Source: Halichoerus grypus (taxonomy: Eukaryota > Chordata > Mammalia > Carnivora > Phocidae). From it: a stretch of DNA of 64,000 nucleotides. Of the stretch, positions 24,854 through 36,035 are shown in pieces. The stretch is taken from NCBI RefSeq assembly GCF_964656455.1, contig NC_135715.1, positions 171,212,437-171,276,436 of the forward strand, in the 5' to 3' direction. A model generated the notes under the pieces. It was not told the DNA's origin. It made no database searches and worked only from the letters and a program-made list of their open reading frames with translations. A program made the position numbers and the translations under genes. How positions within the stretch are numbered: the first letter of the stretch is position 1; each line of letters opens with the position of its first letter.

Positions 24854-24900
24854 TACACAGACGCACACGTGCCCGCACACATGCATGCCCACACACATAA
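24854..24900. repeat. CA-rich degenerate microsatellite
   Basis: Interrupted CACA/GCAC tract with CpG interruptions (CGCACACGTGCCCGCACAC). Confidence 0.6.
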
Positions 24901-25013
24901 TGCCAGAAGTGGGGGAGGCAGAGCCACATTGCATAGGGAGGCTTTGAATAATTTTAAAAGAGTCTCTGCTGCGGACATTGAATGTTGCATAAAGAAAGTA
25001 ACGAGTTTTTTAT

Positions 25014-25207
25014 TTTTTTATTTTTTAAAGATTTTATTTATTTATTTGAGAGAGAGAATGAGATAGAGCATGAGAAGGGGGAGGGTCAGAGGGAGAAGCA
25101 GACTCCCCGCCGAGCAGGGAGCCCGATGTGGGACTCGATCCCGGGACTCCAGGATCATGACCTGAGCCAAAGGCAGTGGCTTAACCAACTGAGCCACCCA
25201 GGTGCCC
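25014..25207 (-). mobile_element. Carnivore SINE (CAN-SINE), antisense, full length
   Basis: The minus strand reads head GGGCACCTGGGTGGCTCAG, body with GGTCATGATCCTGGAGTCCC, a CT tract and AAATAAATAAAATC before the A-tail. It is flanked by a perfect 17-bp duplication, AGTAACGAGTTTTTTAT (24997-25013, 25208-25224). Confidence 0.95.
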
Positions 25208-25224
25208 AGTAACGAGTTTTTTAT

Positions 25225-27397
25225 AGAAGAAGAGTTGATTAAACTGTGTGCTTCAGAGAACTGAGAATGGTACATACCTTTTATTTATCCCACTGAATTG
25301 GTAGAAGTCAGGGTAGCTAATAAATCATGGAACTGAGTATCTCTGCAGTTGCTCCTGTTCTTACTGCAGTATTGGGCTGGGTAAAAACAAGCTCCAGCGC
25401 TTACCTGAGATTGCAGCAGCTTGCTGCTGGGATTGCTCTCCCTGTCCCCTTTTTTTTACCCAAAGTGGGTAGTTGGATATAGAACAAGTAGCCAACACGT
25501 ATCTCTTCATTTTTGTTTCATTCACATGGAAAGGAAGATGTCAGCAGCATTTATGATGCAGAGACAAATTCATGGGAATAAAAGATAAAACAGCACCCTA
25601 CTGCATGGCAAATTATCAGGACCCATTTCCTGTCTGTTCCTTGTTTTTCTCAATCTGTCATTGTTTGGACCTATTTCTGTCTACCTCATTCCCTCTTTAG
25701 GGTTTAAGTCCCACCATCTTATGTGTTTATCAGTTCTCACTTTGGCCCAATCGGCCGCCTAATTCCATCCTGTGAACTTACATTTTTCACTGTATTCATC
25801 AATTCTGGCTGTATACATCTGGTTGCCAACCCTGAATTTAACTTGTTTGTGCTTTCTAAATAGCTTTATTGAGATGTTTTTATAACCGAGTTTTACTCTT
25901 GTTCCTTCCTCCTCACCCATTCACTGGGAACTGATCAGGGGCTCACTCACTACAGCTCCTCAGCTTCCCTCTAACATCCTCAGCTACATACAGAGAGTGC
26001 CAAACTCAGAGTTGAGTGCCCTCTCTTGTCCCCATCACTCCTGCCACGTGGTCTCTGACACAAATGAGGCAGGGTGATTTAAACTGAATCAGTCTTAGCA
26101 TGTTTTAATCTAGAAATTGGAAGTCAGAATGATCTATTTAACCTATGATAATTTCAATATGTTCCTTAAATTCCAAAATATATTTATAAAAAGTGCTGAA
26201 TTTTACTCAGTATTCTTCAATAATAAAATAACCATAAATAATTAATTTTGAGTTTCTAATTTATTTATCAAATAGTTACCAAAAAAGGTGTCAATAGTTA
26301 AATATAATCCTCACATTGGGTTGGTGGTTTCTAACAAATTTGGTCAAGTTCAGAACAGAATTCTGTACTATAGCATGTAAATTTACCTTAATTCCATGTC
26401 TTAAGTAGTAATGCTTCCAATTATGCCTTGATTATATATCTAGGTTATATTTTTAAATATCCTCCTGGAAAAGAGATTTTGTGATAGAGCTCTTGCCATG
26501 GGGATGTTTGACTTTAGCTTAAAAAAGCATCTACTCTGTGTCACTAATATACTAAGATGTGAAATGGAAAATTTTTATATTCATAGCTACACAGAGTTCT
26601 TGTAAATTGCTGAAACATGAAATAACCAAATAAACTTTATTATTGAAATGGGTTTCTTAAGAACATAAATGTGTAATGTAACTTTCAAACCTGTTAAACC
26701 ATAAAGAACTACAGCGATTTCATAACAGGAAGCACAGTGTGTATAAAACTATGTAGCATAAAATGTTCAGCTGCTAAAGTAACAGGAAGGTTCCAGGAGG
26801 TATTTTCATAAATCTGGAAACAGTTAACCTGTTTTGATGATCTCCCTCGTTCCATTTCCCTGAATATCAGGGCCTGGCTTCCTTTGTCTTTGGAGTTTAT
26901 AAATTTAATTTAGTCGAATCTGTATTTTGAAATGGTCTTTCATATATTCGAAAGTTCAACAACTTCTGGAGAAAATGGAATGGTATTATTCAGATTAAAA
27001 GTATCCTTTCCTAAGTTTTGTTTTATTTGGTAAGTAAAACAAGAGTAAAGTGAAGGAGACAGAATAAATGACATCACACTTTTTATGTGAGGAAGCAGAG
27101 ACATAATAAATTTAAATGACTTTTGTTCAAGGCCACTGGTCCCAGGACTTAATAATTTTCTTTTTGAAAGATACTTGGGAAATGGCACCGCTTATGCACT
27201 CACCCGAGTGGGAGTATTCCCCACCCTGTGAAACACGGACATCCAGCTGTGCAAATGAGGTCATAGGACATTTTTAAAGATTATTAGGTTGCATATTTGC
27301 ATGTATGTTGGCTTTTTCATAAATGACCTTTGAACTGAGTGTTAGTGGAAAATCTTTACCTTTGCATGTGATTTGGAGAATTTTTTTCATATTAAAA
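25225..27397. other. Unique intronic sequence
   Basis: No gene or confidently named repeat. The part at 25620-26060 is locally richer in C and may hide an old unrecognised repeat. Confidence 0.4.
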
Positions 27398-27476
27398 CAC
27401 AATGAATCATGGAACACTACATCAAAAGCTAATGATGTAATGTATGGTGATTAACATAACATAATAAAAAAAAGAA
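27398..27476 (+). mobile_element. Very short LINE-1 3' end
   Basis: AATGAATCATGGAACACTAC, then AATGATGTAATGTATGGTGA and ACATAATAAAAAAAAG, is the last about 75 bp of the same carnivore L1 3'UTR found at 5065-5135, with its A-tail. It is extremely 5'-truncated. Confidence 0.9.
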
Positions 27477-28579
27477 AAAAACCCACAAATCGACAAAGCT
27501 CAATGGAGCATTTGTATTAGTTTATAGACATTAGTATAACAAAAATAGTATTATGCTTATTTATAAGTAGCTGATTTAATTTAATTAAGATTAGCTAAGA
27601 TTGGACTTTAACCTGAAAACTTTTCCTAGAAAACTGATAATATTTGAAATTAAACTAATACTTCAGTTTAAAAATATACATTTGTGCCATGTAATTCAAA
27701 GAAAACAAAGATTTTGGGAAAGTTCTATGAGACTGCTTCTTCACATGGCATGAGAAAAGCCAATTTACATCTCGTTAAAAAGGATTTGGGTTTAGTCGAT
27801 GAACTGCTAATATGCGTGTTGTTACACAACGTGTGTGTGAATTTGTTCTTTTGATACATGGCTTTTTAAATATCTATTGAGTAATCTAAGTCACTGGTGA
27901 AGGCCTTTCGCCACTGATGACCCAGAACGCACATCCAGCCCTCCCTGCCTCTTACCTGTGGATGGTTGGATTAGCACTACCAGCCAGGTAGCAGGACAAA
28001 GGGAAGACTATTTGATATGCCACCGTACTCCAAATTTACTGTACCTATAAAGTTGAAAAAACATTGAACAAGAAAAATAAAAAGAATTTAGCCTTTCTGG
28101 CTAACCATCCAGGGCATTATTAATAAAACCATAAACTATGAAAATGCCCCACCTATTTAGTAAAAATGAAAGGAAGTTGCTACTTTCCAGACCTCGACAA
28201 TATAAATTAGACTTAGCTTTGAATAAACTCTATGGTATCACAGTTTTTAAACTTAAAGTGACAGGAAAGTATTAAGATTTAATATTTTCACATTCTCTTA
28301 GCTGACTTCTGAAAATAAATATGACTTGATATCTTATTTTGACAGATTTCTAATTGTTTTGGCTTTTGCACATATTTGTTTTATAACTTTTATTCCATTT
28401 TACTTTGGCACTTTTTAAAGTACACTTATTTAATATTCTTTATTGGTGAGAACAACTATGAGTTGACTCTTCCTAAAGATAATGATGAAACTATTAATAT
28501 ACTAAAGTGATATCTGTCATAATAATGAGGAGCTGTTAAATGGATCTAAAGCCATTATTCTTAGGTTATAGCTGTATAT
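27477..28579. other. Unique AT-rich intronic sequence
   Basis: No gene or recognised repeat. Confidence 0.4.
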
Positions 28580-29233
28580 ACTTCTAGCTCAATGTCCTGG
28601 TTTCTTCTCTTGCTCTGTCCTTTCTCATTTTCCACATAGCAACTAGAGAGAGCTTTTAGATACTTACCAACCACATACCATTCTCCTACTTAAAACCATT
28701 CGATGATCTTAGGATAAATTTTAGTCTTCTTGTGTCAGTTTATGGGGCCCTACATCATCTGGTCCTTGTCTTTCTACTGTTCCTCATCCATCCTCAACAC
28801 AGTCCTCCTTGCCTGCTCTCTGCAGTCACTCTGACCTTCCTTCTAGTCCATTGAATACATCAGCTCCTTTTAGCCATAGTGCTTTTGCACATTCAGTCAC
28901 CAGTTCCTGAAACCACCTGCCCCTAAATCATCCTAAAGATGCTTCTTCCTTCTTGCCATTCTGATTTCAGCTTCTTGACATTCTGATGTCACATCTTCAA
29001 TGAGGACTCCCCTAACCACCTCATCAAAAATAACATTCCCCCCACAAATCATTGCCATATCACTTTGTTATGTTTTTCTTATAGATGAATTATTTTGTTC
29101 AGTTATTTTATTGTTACTGTTTGTTTCCCTCCATTCACATGTAAATGAGTGAAGTGATGTGGGTGATGCCCCTGTTTGTTTTGCATACTGCATCATAGGC
29201 TTTTGATACATATTTGTTGAAATAATGAAAAAA
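28580..29233 (+). mobile_element. L2 LINE, 3' portion
   Basis: GGGGCCCTACATCATCTGGT, TAGTGCTTTTGCACATTCAG, a GAGGACTCCCCTAACCACC block and a terminal ATACATATTTGTTGAAATAA in order match the long L2 3' region. It is the best preserved L2 in the window. Confidence 0.85.
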
Positions 29234-30656
29234 AGTTGCACATTAGAGTTCTTTGTAAATCCTGAAGCATATCCAATTATAAGATGCAATTATTAGCTGA
29301 GTAACAATGAGACAAGTCTTTTATATATATTTGTCCTGGTAAGCTGGATAAAAACATGTGTGAGTGTGTGCTGTCCTAAAGGATAAGTAGATGAGTGGTC
29401 ACCCAAAGTTTATGGGGCACACATTTTGATATTGATTCCTTTTCAAACTACTGTGCATCTTCTGCGATGGAAATAATTAGAGCCTATGAACTGAAGTGAA
29501 GGAAACATTTACAATGCTGAATAACCTAAAGTGAAGACAGGGGTATCTAATTAGTCTTTCTTGTGACAATCTTTTTTTGGATTAATATTCTTCTCTTTGA
29601 AAAGTCTAACAGTGGTGCTTATGTCACCGACTCTACTGATAATTAATAGTGTTCGCCATACACCTACACATATTCCTTCCAAAATATTCTTGTGTAACGC
29701 CACTGCTGGAAAGAACAATTTCGGTTAGAGAGGAGAGCTTTTGAAGTATATATCATGTGGTCTATTATAAGGAATGTGTCCTATTATAAAAGAAAAATCT
29801 CCCATAGAACATAATAGTTTATGTAACTTGCCTGGGATATTGTTTAACAAAACATTTTATAGATACTTCATCAGAGCATGACTTGATGAAGAAGCAGGAC
29901 TAGCATTCATCCACATTTTTCTTTTTTTAAATCCCTAAGATGTTTTCCTGTACTATTTCCACTCTAGTCACAAGCTTATTAACTTGGGAATGAGGTGACA
30001 GGGCCTTTGTCTTCGAATCTTGTAATTATAATTAACAGTAAGTTAAAGGGAAGCAAAAAGCTTATATTCAAAGTTTAAAGTAAAATGACTTTGTGGCACT
30101 TAGGGCAGGTGCCAGGAAGATATTAAGTAAGAGCTCATTATTCTTATTAATTAGAACTTCGGGAAGACAACTTTGAGAAACAAAGTCATTTTATGGTTAC
30201 AAGAGGGACACCTATTTGTGGACAGAGCTTGGGGAGAGGAACTGTGTTGTTCTTATCTGAGGATGCCTAGGGCCTAGCAGAGGCTTTCCCAGATGGCCCA
30301 CAACTACTTTGTGCCAGTTGTATACATGAAGACAGAGATAGGAGTCAGTGTATAATACTGTCTACTGTTTCCCTCAATGAATTTCTAAAAGTCATATCAT
30401 GAAATAACCACAAAAACATCATTATGTTTACTTGTGAAAGTATTATGTGTGGGGGCTGCATTTTCGCAGGATGATTTATCATCAAATAAAGCCCAGCAGT
30501 GGCCAATGTCTGTCAAAGCCACATGGAAATATCATTTCTCTCTAAGTATCTACAATTTTAAGTACTAAATTTACTACCCATGTTCTTTAAAAGAAGCATT
30601 ATGGTTTATAGAAATTAGCTACATGAAGGGCTGGATTACAATGAAGTGCAATAGTG
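29234..30656. other. Unique intronic sequence
   Basis: No gene or confidently named repeat. Confidence 0.4.
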
Positions 30657-30893
30657 TTGAATAATAATTGCTAACTTTCATGGAGAGCCGACCATGTTCA
30701 GATATTGTTTCAACCACTTTACATATATCAACTTATTTTATCCTCACAACACCTCTATGAATGAGGTTTATGATTCCCTCCTTTTCACAAATATGGAAAC
30801 TGAGACTGAGAGTTTATACAATGTAATTAGCTACTGAGGACTTTGCAGGTCAATATTCAAATCTAGGCATGCTGGCCTCAGGGACTCTGTCTA
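30657..30893 (-). mobile_element. MIR SINE, antisense (first of a pair)
   Basis: AATAATAATTGCTAACTTTC, CCACTTTACATATATCAACT and ATATGGAAACTGAGACTGAG match reverse-complement MIR over nearly its full length. Confidence 0.82.
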
Positions 30894-30896
30894 TGC

Positions 30897-31148
30897 TGTG
30901 ATAGTGTTCACTGAGTGTTCATTACTTGCCTACCACTATTCTAAGTCCTGTACATGTATTTACTTATTTAATTCTCAAAACAAATCTGTGAGGTTAATAC
31001 TATATTCTTCCCATTTTTCAAATGAGGAAGCTGAGGAAAAGGCTAGTGAAGTGACTTATCTGAGGATGCCTAGCAAATAAACACTGGAGCAAGAGTTCAA
31101 ACTCACATCTTACTCTGGAGCCTACACTCTTAAACACTAGGCTACTTC
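30897..31148 (-). mobile_element. MIR SINE, antisense (second of a pair)
   Basis: CCACTATTCTAAGTCCTGTA, TTTTTCAAATGAGGAAGCTG and ACACTCTTAAACACTAGGCT match a second near full-length antisense MIR that directly follows the first. The two copies differ strongly, so they are more likely separate insertions than a recent duplication. Confidence 0.82.
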
Positions 31149-31175
31149 ATTCATGCCATGCAAATGGCTTTACAT

Positions 31176-31398
31176 CAGGAGTAGGCAAACTAGGGCCCAA
31201 AAGTCAAATCTGGCCCACCACCTGGTTTTGTAAATAAAGTTTTATTGGAACACAGCCTTACTTTTTCATTTATGTTTTGTTTATTGCTGCTTTCATTCTA
31301 CAACGGCAGAGTCGAGTAGTTATGGCAGAGACCATATGGTTCATAAGCCTAAAATATTTACTATCTGGCCCTTTATAGAAAAAGTTGTCCAACTTCTG
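31176..31398. mobile_element. hAT-type non-autonomous DNA transposon (MITE)
   Basis: The ends CAGGAGTAGGCAAAC and GTTGTCCAACTTCTG are imperfect terminal inverted repeats. The interior (TTTTGTAAATAAAGTTTTAT, TGGAACACAGCC, ATATTTACTATCTGGCCCTT) matches a common mammalian hAT-Charlie-type MER element. An 8-bp target duplication, CTTTACAT (31168-31175) and CTTTAGAT (31399-31406), differs at one base, as expected for hAT. It encodes no transposase. Confidence 0.85.
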
Positions 31399-31625
31399 CT
31401 TTAGATCTTTCTCAATCATCTTTCATTCATCCCCCACCACTCTGAACCTAGCCAGTGCCCAATTTCCAGAAAATAACAAGTGACAGTAATTAAAGCCTTT
31501 CAAACATCATTAGAAAAGTGACCAAAGAAAAAAATCAGTTCCACAGAAACTTCAAGGTGCATTTCAATAAATCCTTTAGACAGAAATAAGACAACATTAG
31601 GGTTGGTTTCTGCCCCTGTTGTCAT

Positions 31626-31656
31626 AAAAAAAAAAAAAAAAAAAGAAAGAAAGAAA
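31626..31656. repeat. A-rich tract
   Basis: A run of 19 A followed by GAAAGAAAGAAAA. It is possibly the tail of a lost retroelement, as no SINE body precedes it. Confidence 0.6.
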
Positions 31657-31664
31657 AGGCAGTT

Positions 31665-31890
31665 GAGGTTCTGAGCTCACTCTACTGAGAGACATGGCTT
31701 CTGTAGACAGTCTGCTCATATTCATGTCCTCACTCTGCCACTTCCTGGCTTCATGATCTTGAGCAGATCACTTAACCTGTATGTGTGCCATTCCCTGATC
31801 TGCAAGATGGGATTAATTGTAGACCTAACTCCTAGGGGCATTATGACCATTAAATGAGTTAATGTTTGTAATTTTGTTATCAGAAACTGA
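31665..31890 (+). mobile_element. MIR SINE, near full length
   Basis: CACTCTGCCACTTCCTGGCT, GATCACTTAACCTG, TGATCTGCAAGATGGGATTA and ACCATTAAATGAGTTAATGT follow the MIR consensus in order. Confidence 0.88.
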
Positions 31891-32649
31891 CTCCTATAAA
31901 GTGTTCATTATTTCTCCTGTTGTTCAACTTCTTCAAAAGACTGATTGAGAGATAAGCAGAATGATAAAAATTGAATATACTGGGGAAATTCTCAATGAAT
32001 TAAAAGCCAATGGAATCAATGCTTACTAAATATCCTTCTACGTTTTTCTTTACAAAGTGCGATATGAAAATAGGTGAATAAAAACTCAGTGCCCTCTGAC
32101 AGCTTGAAGTACAAGTCTCATAATAGTAGCACAAGAGAATAAGATATTTAATAAAGATCTTATTAAGTGCAACATATAATACCTCAGCACAGAAGCCTAA
32201 TGCAGACAGGACTGTTAGAGAATGCTACTCACCTGATTTCCCCTACAGCACCAGAGCATTTTAGTTTTAAATGGTAGGGTCCACTAAAGCCTTTAAGACA
32301 TTCACATGTCAAGTGTACCCAGTTCTGATATATACACTGACAGTTCCTAGATGTGTTCTTTAACTCAGTGTTAATAGTAACTAAATGACTTAACCATTCA
32401 TGGGAAATGATAATATCACCAATTTCTGTAATAAGAATTGTTGATGTTTAAAATACAAACATATAAATAATAAACTATGAAAGACTAATACTAAGTAGAA
32501 GTCGCTAAAATCATGAACCCCAAAATCATGAGACTATCCTAAGTTCAAAGTCAGCCTCCATCCATTACTGAATGTGAACTTGAACAACTTATATAGTATC
32601 TCAACCTCCGTTTACTTAGTCATAAAATAACGAAACTTACAGCACCAAC
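31891..32649. other. Unique intronic sequence
   Basis: No gene or recognised repeat. Confidence 0.4.
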
Positions 32650-32900
32650 GTCCGTCACTCAGTCAGATACTTGACAAGCATGTATGGAATAACTGCTATG
32701 CATGTGCCAGCCACCGTTGGGCCTGAGTATACAGCAAGTACACAACAAACAAACGGCTTAACCCACTGCCCTCCTGAGCTTTTATTCCACATGTGATAAG
32801 TAAACACTTGGTACAAATTCTGGTGCATATTCAGTTTTCAAACAGTGCTAGATATCATTACTGTTAACTGAAGAGGAAGAGGAGGAAGATTTCAGACACC
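32650..32900 (-). mobile_element. L2 3' end, antisense
   Basis: GGAATAACTGCTATGCATGT, GCCAGCCACCGTTGGGCCTG with a following ACAGCAAGTACACAACAAAC, and CTGCCCTCCTGAGCTTTTAT resemble reverse-complement L2 terminal sequence. Confidence 0.65.
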
Positions 32901-33186
32901 AGTGCCCCACTGTGGAGTTGGTAATAACACTGAACTTAAGTATCTTGGAAATATTTCTGGTCTGTGGCCCTTAACTTGTGTTCCCAATCTTGATCTTCCA
33001 CACAGAGTGATCTGAGTTGTGATTTGCCAGTCTTGACTGGGGGTCTTTATTACGAGGACCCACTCTTTGCTGATATACTTATTCAGTGACTAATTCAATA
33101 ACAAGTATTGATTGATTGTTATGAAAACATTCTCATCTATATATGCTGGGTATATTTCTGTTCACTTAAAGACCATTTCATTGATG

Positions 33187-33387
33187 GGGATTCCTGGGTG
33201 GCTTGGTTGGTTACGTGATTGACTCTTGGTTTTGGCTCAGGTCATGATCTCAGGGTCCTGGGATCTAGCCCTGTGTTAGGCTCTGTGCTCAGCATGGAGT
33301 CTGCTTCCCCTTTCCCTCTCCATCTGCCCCTCCCTCCACTTATGTACTCTCTCTCTCTCTCTCATATAAATAAATATATATTTTTAA
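33187..33387 (+). mobile_element. Carnivore SINE (CAN-SINE)
   Basis: Head GATTCCTGGGTGGCTTGG, GGTCATGATCTCAGGGTCCT, then CT-rich text and a degraded ATAAATAAATATATATTTTT tail. The flanks carry a 19-bp duplication with one mismatch, AAAGACCATTTCATTGATG (33168-33186) and AAAGACCATTTCATGGATG (33388-33406). Confidence 0.94.
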
Positions 33388-33406
33388 AAAGACCATTTCA
33401 TGGATG

Positions 33407-35239
33407 AGGTAAAAAAATTCCATTAAAAGATGGAATATCTGTGCTTGATCAAAATTTGTCCAGAATGATTAGAAGAAAACTAATTTATATATAAGAGATA
33501 CTTAAAAAAAAAAAAAAGAAGAAGAATCATTGTTAGAAAAGGTTTATATGAGCAAAGAAACCAGAGACTGTGATGAGTAAGATCAGACCTTACAAAGTGA
33601 AAGTAAACGTTACAGGTGGTTTGGAGGAGGCCCCAAAGTAGAAGGGATCAGAAGGAGTCTGGAAAAACACTTTCAAAACTGAAAAACACTCAAAACTGAT
33701 TAACTACCAATGAGGTTGTGTTTATATTTTTTCCTTAACTTCTACAAATAACTCCCCTCACAAAAGTCATTTTGGAAACTTATCTTTCAAAGTCCGTAAA
33801 GACATCAATGATTTTACTTATCTTACTTAAAGAGGGTAATTTATCATATAGTCAAGTGTGCACGTGTCTGCCAGGAAAGCTTCGAGTCAACATATATCAT
33901 ACTCAGTAGCTTCAAGGATTTGGTTTGCCTTCTTATGTGTGTTTGAATATAGAATTCATTTCAATCTGACATTTTTTACCTCTCATCATATTTTTCTTCT
34001 AATTAAGTTCTATAAATGTATCCTGAACCACATTTGAGCTGTAATAAATTCCTTTCCTGAATTGGCCTTCTGAAAGTCACAAACCAACATTGTGATGAAT
34101 TGCAAAATGACTAATTTCCCTTTTGTGTTTATTTTGAGCAGCAGAATGCTAGAGAAAAATGAAGAAGTATTTCACTAGAAAGAAGGTCCTGCTTGTAGTG
34201 ATTACATGCCTGTAAATTGAATATTTCCAACAGTGACTGACCCCAGCAGATTTCCAAAACTGTAGAGGTCTAATGCAAGGACATAATTTTGCAGCCCTAA
34301 ATTTTGGGATTTAATGGTATTACTGGAAGGGATCCGTAATGAGGAAAGTTTTGCTCTCATGTAAGCCCTGGAGTTAACGATGTAGGTGTGGACTGAGGAG
34401 ACCATGATGTCATTGGGAAATTGATTTCCTAAATTCTGTATTGCAGAAGAAAGGATCAAGGCCATTCATAGAATGGACAGCAGGAGAAATGTGTAATTTT
34501 TATTTTTTAAGTCATTATTTGTTTTACTTCACTATATAGGCAAGTAAATGCATTATGTCTTTGATATGAGATGGCTATGTTGAAATTGAACAATTTGTTG
34601 GTAATATATAGGTTGGTATTTTAATAGGTGCTTAACATTGGGCACATTTGTTCCTAATACATTGTAAAACATAGATGAAACTCTATATAAATAAGATTAA
34701 AGCATTGCCATAGATAAAATATCAGGCATTAACCTTGTAGACTCTTGATTTTAGAATGGTTTAACTCCAATATTGAAATAGCCACAATGATCATAGCCCA
34801 GTTCAAATAACACTGCTTAATGTGTTAATCATTAATTTCACATACTTCTTTCTCATTTCCCTCTATGCCTTTATAGAGTGGGAATTGCCTTGTGCATCCT
34901 GAATTCATTACCGTAATTTGTGTACTGTGCATTGACTGAAGCCAATTTAAGTGGCGTATTAGCTTAGAATTTGAGCTTCTTCACTTTGTGTAGATAGTGG
35001 GCCATGGAGTTAATGTTTCATTTATAGTATTTGTTATAGAGCTATGATAATGTGGTTATGATTCATGATCTTTTCCTGGATAATGCCTGATTTAAGATAC
35101 ACTGTAGTCTGAAAAGAATCTTGATTTTCTGTAATAAGCATGGCTACTGGTCCAAATATCCTAACACCAAATTATCATTGATATAAATTTTCCTCTGTAA
35201 AAAGAAAATCAGAATTATTGTTTTCAAGTCAGGATTAAG
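33407..35239. other. Unique intronic sequence upstream of the exon
   Basis: No second exon and no confidently named repeat. An A-rich run lies at about 33506-33520. Confidence 0.45.
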
Positions 35240-35405
35240 ATATTCACCTAAACCAATCATCTTATTTTGCAAATGAGGAATCTGAGATCCAGTGACGTTT
35301 GTTGGATTGATGGTGATCAGAAACCTGTAAGCATTAGAGCTATAGCCAGGACATGGAACTTGGCTCTTCTGACTCCCGAGCCAACACTCTGCGAGCGGTC
35401 CTGCC
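35240..35405 (-). mobile_element. MIR SINE fragment, antisense, just before the SPAG16 exon
   Basis: CATCTTATTTTGCAAATGAG with GAATCTGAGATCC, and TTGGCTCTTCTGACTCCCGA with GCCAACACTCTGCG, match reverse-complement MIR. It ends about 100 bp before the exon. Confidence 0.65.
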
Positions 35406-35473
35406 TTGCTGAGACGGGATAACCACTGTCATTTCATTTATTCAAAATGTGGAACCATTTGCTCTTATCTCCC

Positions 35474-35506
35474 CATAACGCTCTTTTCTTGTCTCTCCCT
35501 CTGCAG
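35474..35506 (+). other. SPAG16: 3' splice site of the SPAG16 exon
   Basis: A pyrimidine-rich tract (about 35481-35504) ends in CAG at 35504-35506, directly before the exon. A possible branch point is the A at 35478 in CATAACG, 29 bases before the exon. The branch point is inferred from spacing and a partial yUnAy match. Confidence 0.8.
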
Positions 35507-35650
35507 CATCATCATGCACCCCCGCAAAGACATCCTAGTCACCTGTGGGGAGGACCGCCTCTGGAAGTTGGTGGGGCTCCCCAAAGGCAACGTGCTTCTC
35601 ACAGGATTTGGCCACACCGACTGGCTTTCCAACTGCTGCTTCCATCCCAG
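35507..35650 (+). CDS. SPAG16: SPAG16 internal coding exon (WD40-repeat segment)
   Basis: This internal exon codes for 47 complete codons plus one split codon at each end. SPAG16 (PF20 homologue) is a WD40 protein of the axonemal central apparatus, where it is thought to bridge the two central microtubules and work with SPAG6 in flagellar and ciliary beating. A shorter testis isoform containing the WD repeats is nuclear. Seen here: the peptide includes IIMHPRKDILV, CGEDRLWKL (codons 13-21) and LLTGFGHTDWLSNCCFHP (codons 30-47). This matches my recollection of the conserved SPAG16 WD region. It holds the end of one propeller blade (W19-K20 where WD is usual) and the GH-initiated start of the next (G35-H36). 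The exon begins with the third base of a codon and ends after the second base (AG, probably Ser), so both introns have the same phase. No in-frame stop is present. No neighbouring exon was found in the window. Gene identity is from remembered homology, not a search. Confidence 0.92.
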
Positions 35651-35656
35651 GTCAGT
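35649..35656 (+). other. SPAG16: 5' splice site of the SPAG16 exon
   Basis: AG/GTCAGT follows the last complete codon. The +3 base is C rather than a purine, so this donor is good but not ideal. Confidence 0.82.
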
Positions 35657-35728
35657 ACACACAACTCCCTGAACCTACCTACTCTTTCCAGGAATACACT
35701 TATTTACTCTGTTTTGTCACTCTACTGG

Positions 35729-36035
35729 CTTTTTTTTTTTTTAACCACTTTATTGAAGTATGAATGACATACAAAAAATTGTGCAAAGTTAATGCATGAA
35801 ACTTGGTAAGTTTGAAGATAAGTATACATCCTTAAACCACCGCTACAATCTATGCCATAAACATACCTATCATCCCCAAAAGTTTCCTCCCACCCACATT
35901 ATTATTATTATTTATTATAAAATACTTAATATAACAACTACCCTCTTAGAAATTTTTAAGTATACAATACAATATTATTGACTGTATGTTATATAATAGA
36001 TCTCTAGGACTTAGTCATCTTGTATAATACTTTGC
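35729..36035 (-). mobile_element. Old LINE-1 3'UTR, antisense, just after the SPAG16 exon
   Basis: A T-run and CCACTTTATTGAAGTATGAA followed by TGACATACA, then CATCCCCAAAAGTTTCCTCC and TAGATCTCTAGGACTTAGTC, match the reverse complement of an L1M-type 3'UTR. It starts about 80 bp after the donor. Confidence 0.8.

Larger units (their letters stand above)
1..35506 (+). other. SPAG16: SPAG16 upstream intron (partial)
   Basis: No other coding exon was recognised before the SPAG16 exon, and the reading frames here are short, unconserved or part of repeats. The stretch is AT-rich and filled with interspersed repeats. Known mammalian SPAG16 introns can exceed 100 kb, so the intron probably extends beyond the left edge. 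An unrecognised exon or nested non-coding RNA cannot be excluded. Confidence 0.75.

Noticed and set aside
35447..35767. 106-codon open frame overlapping the SPAG16 exon in another frame
   Set aside because: It runs across both splice sites and does not encode WD-like sequence. The true frame is the one with MHPRKD and GFGHTDW.
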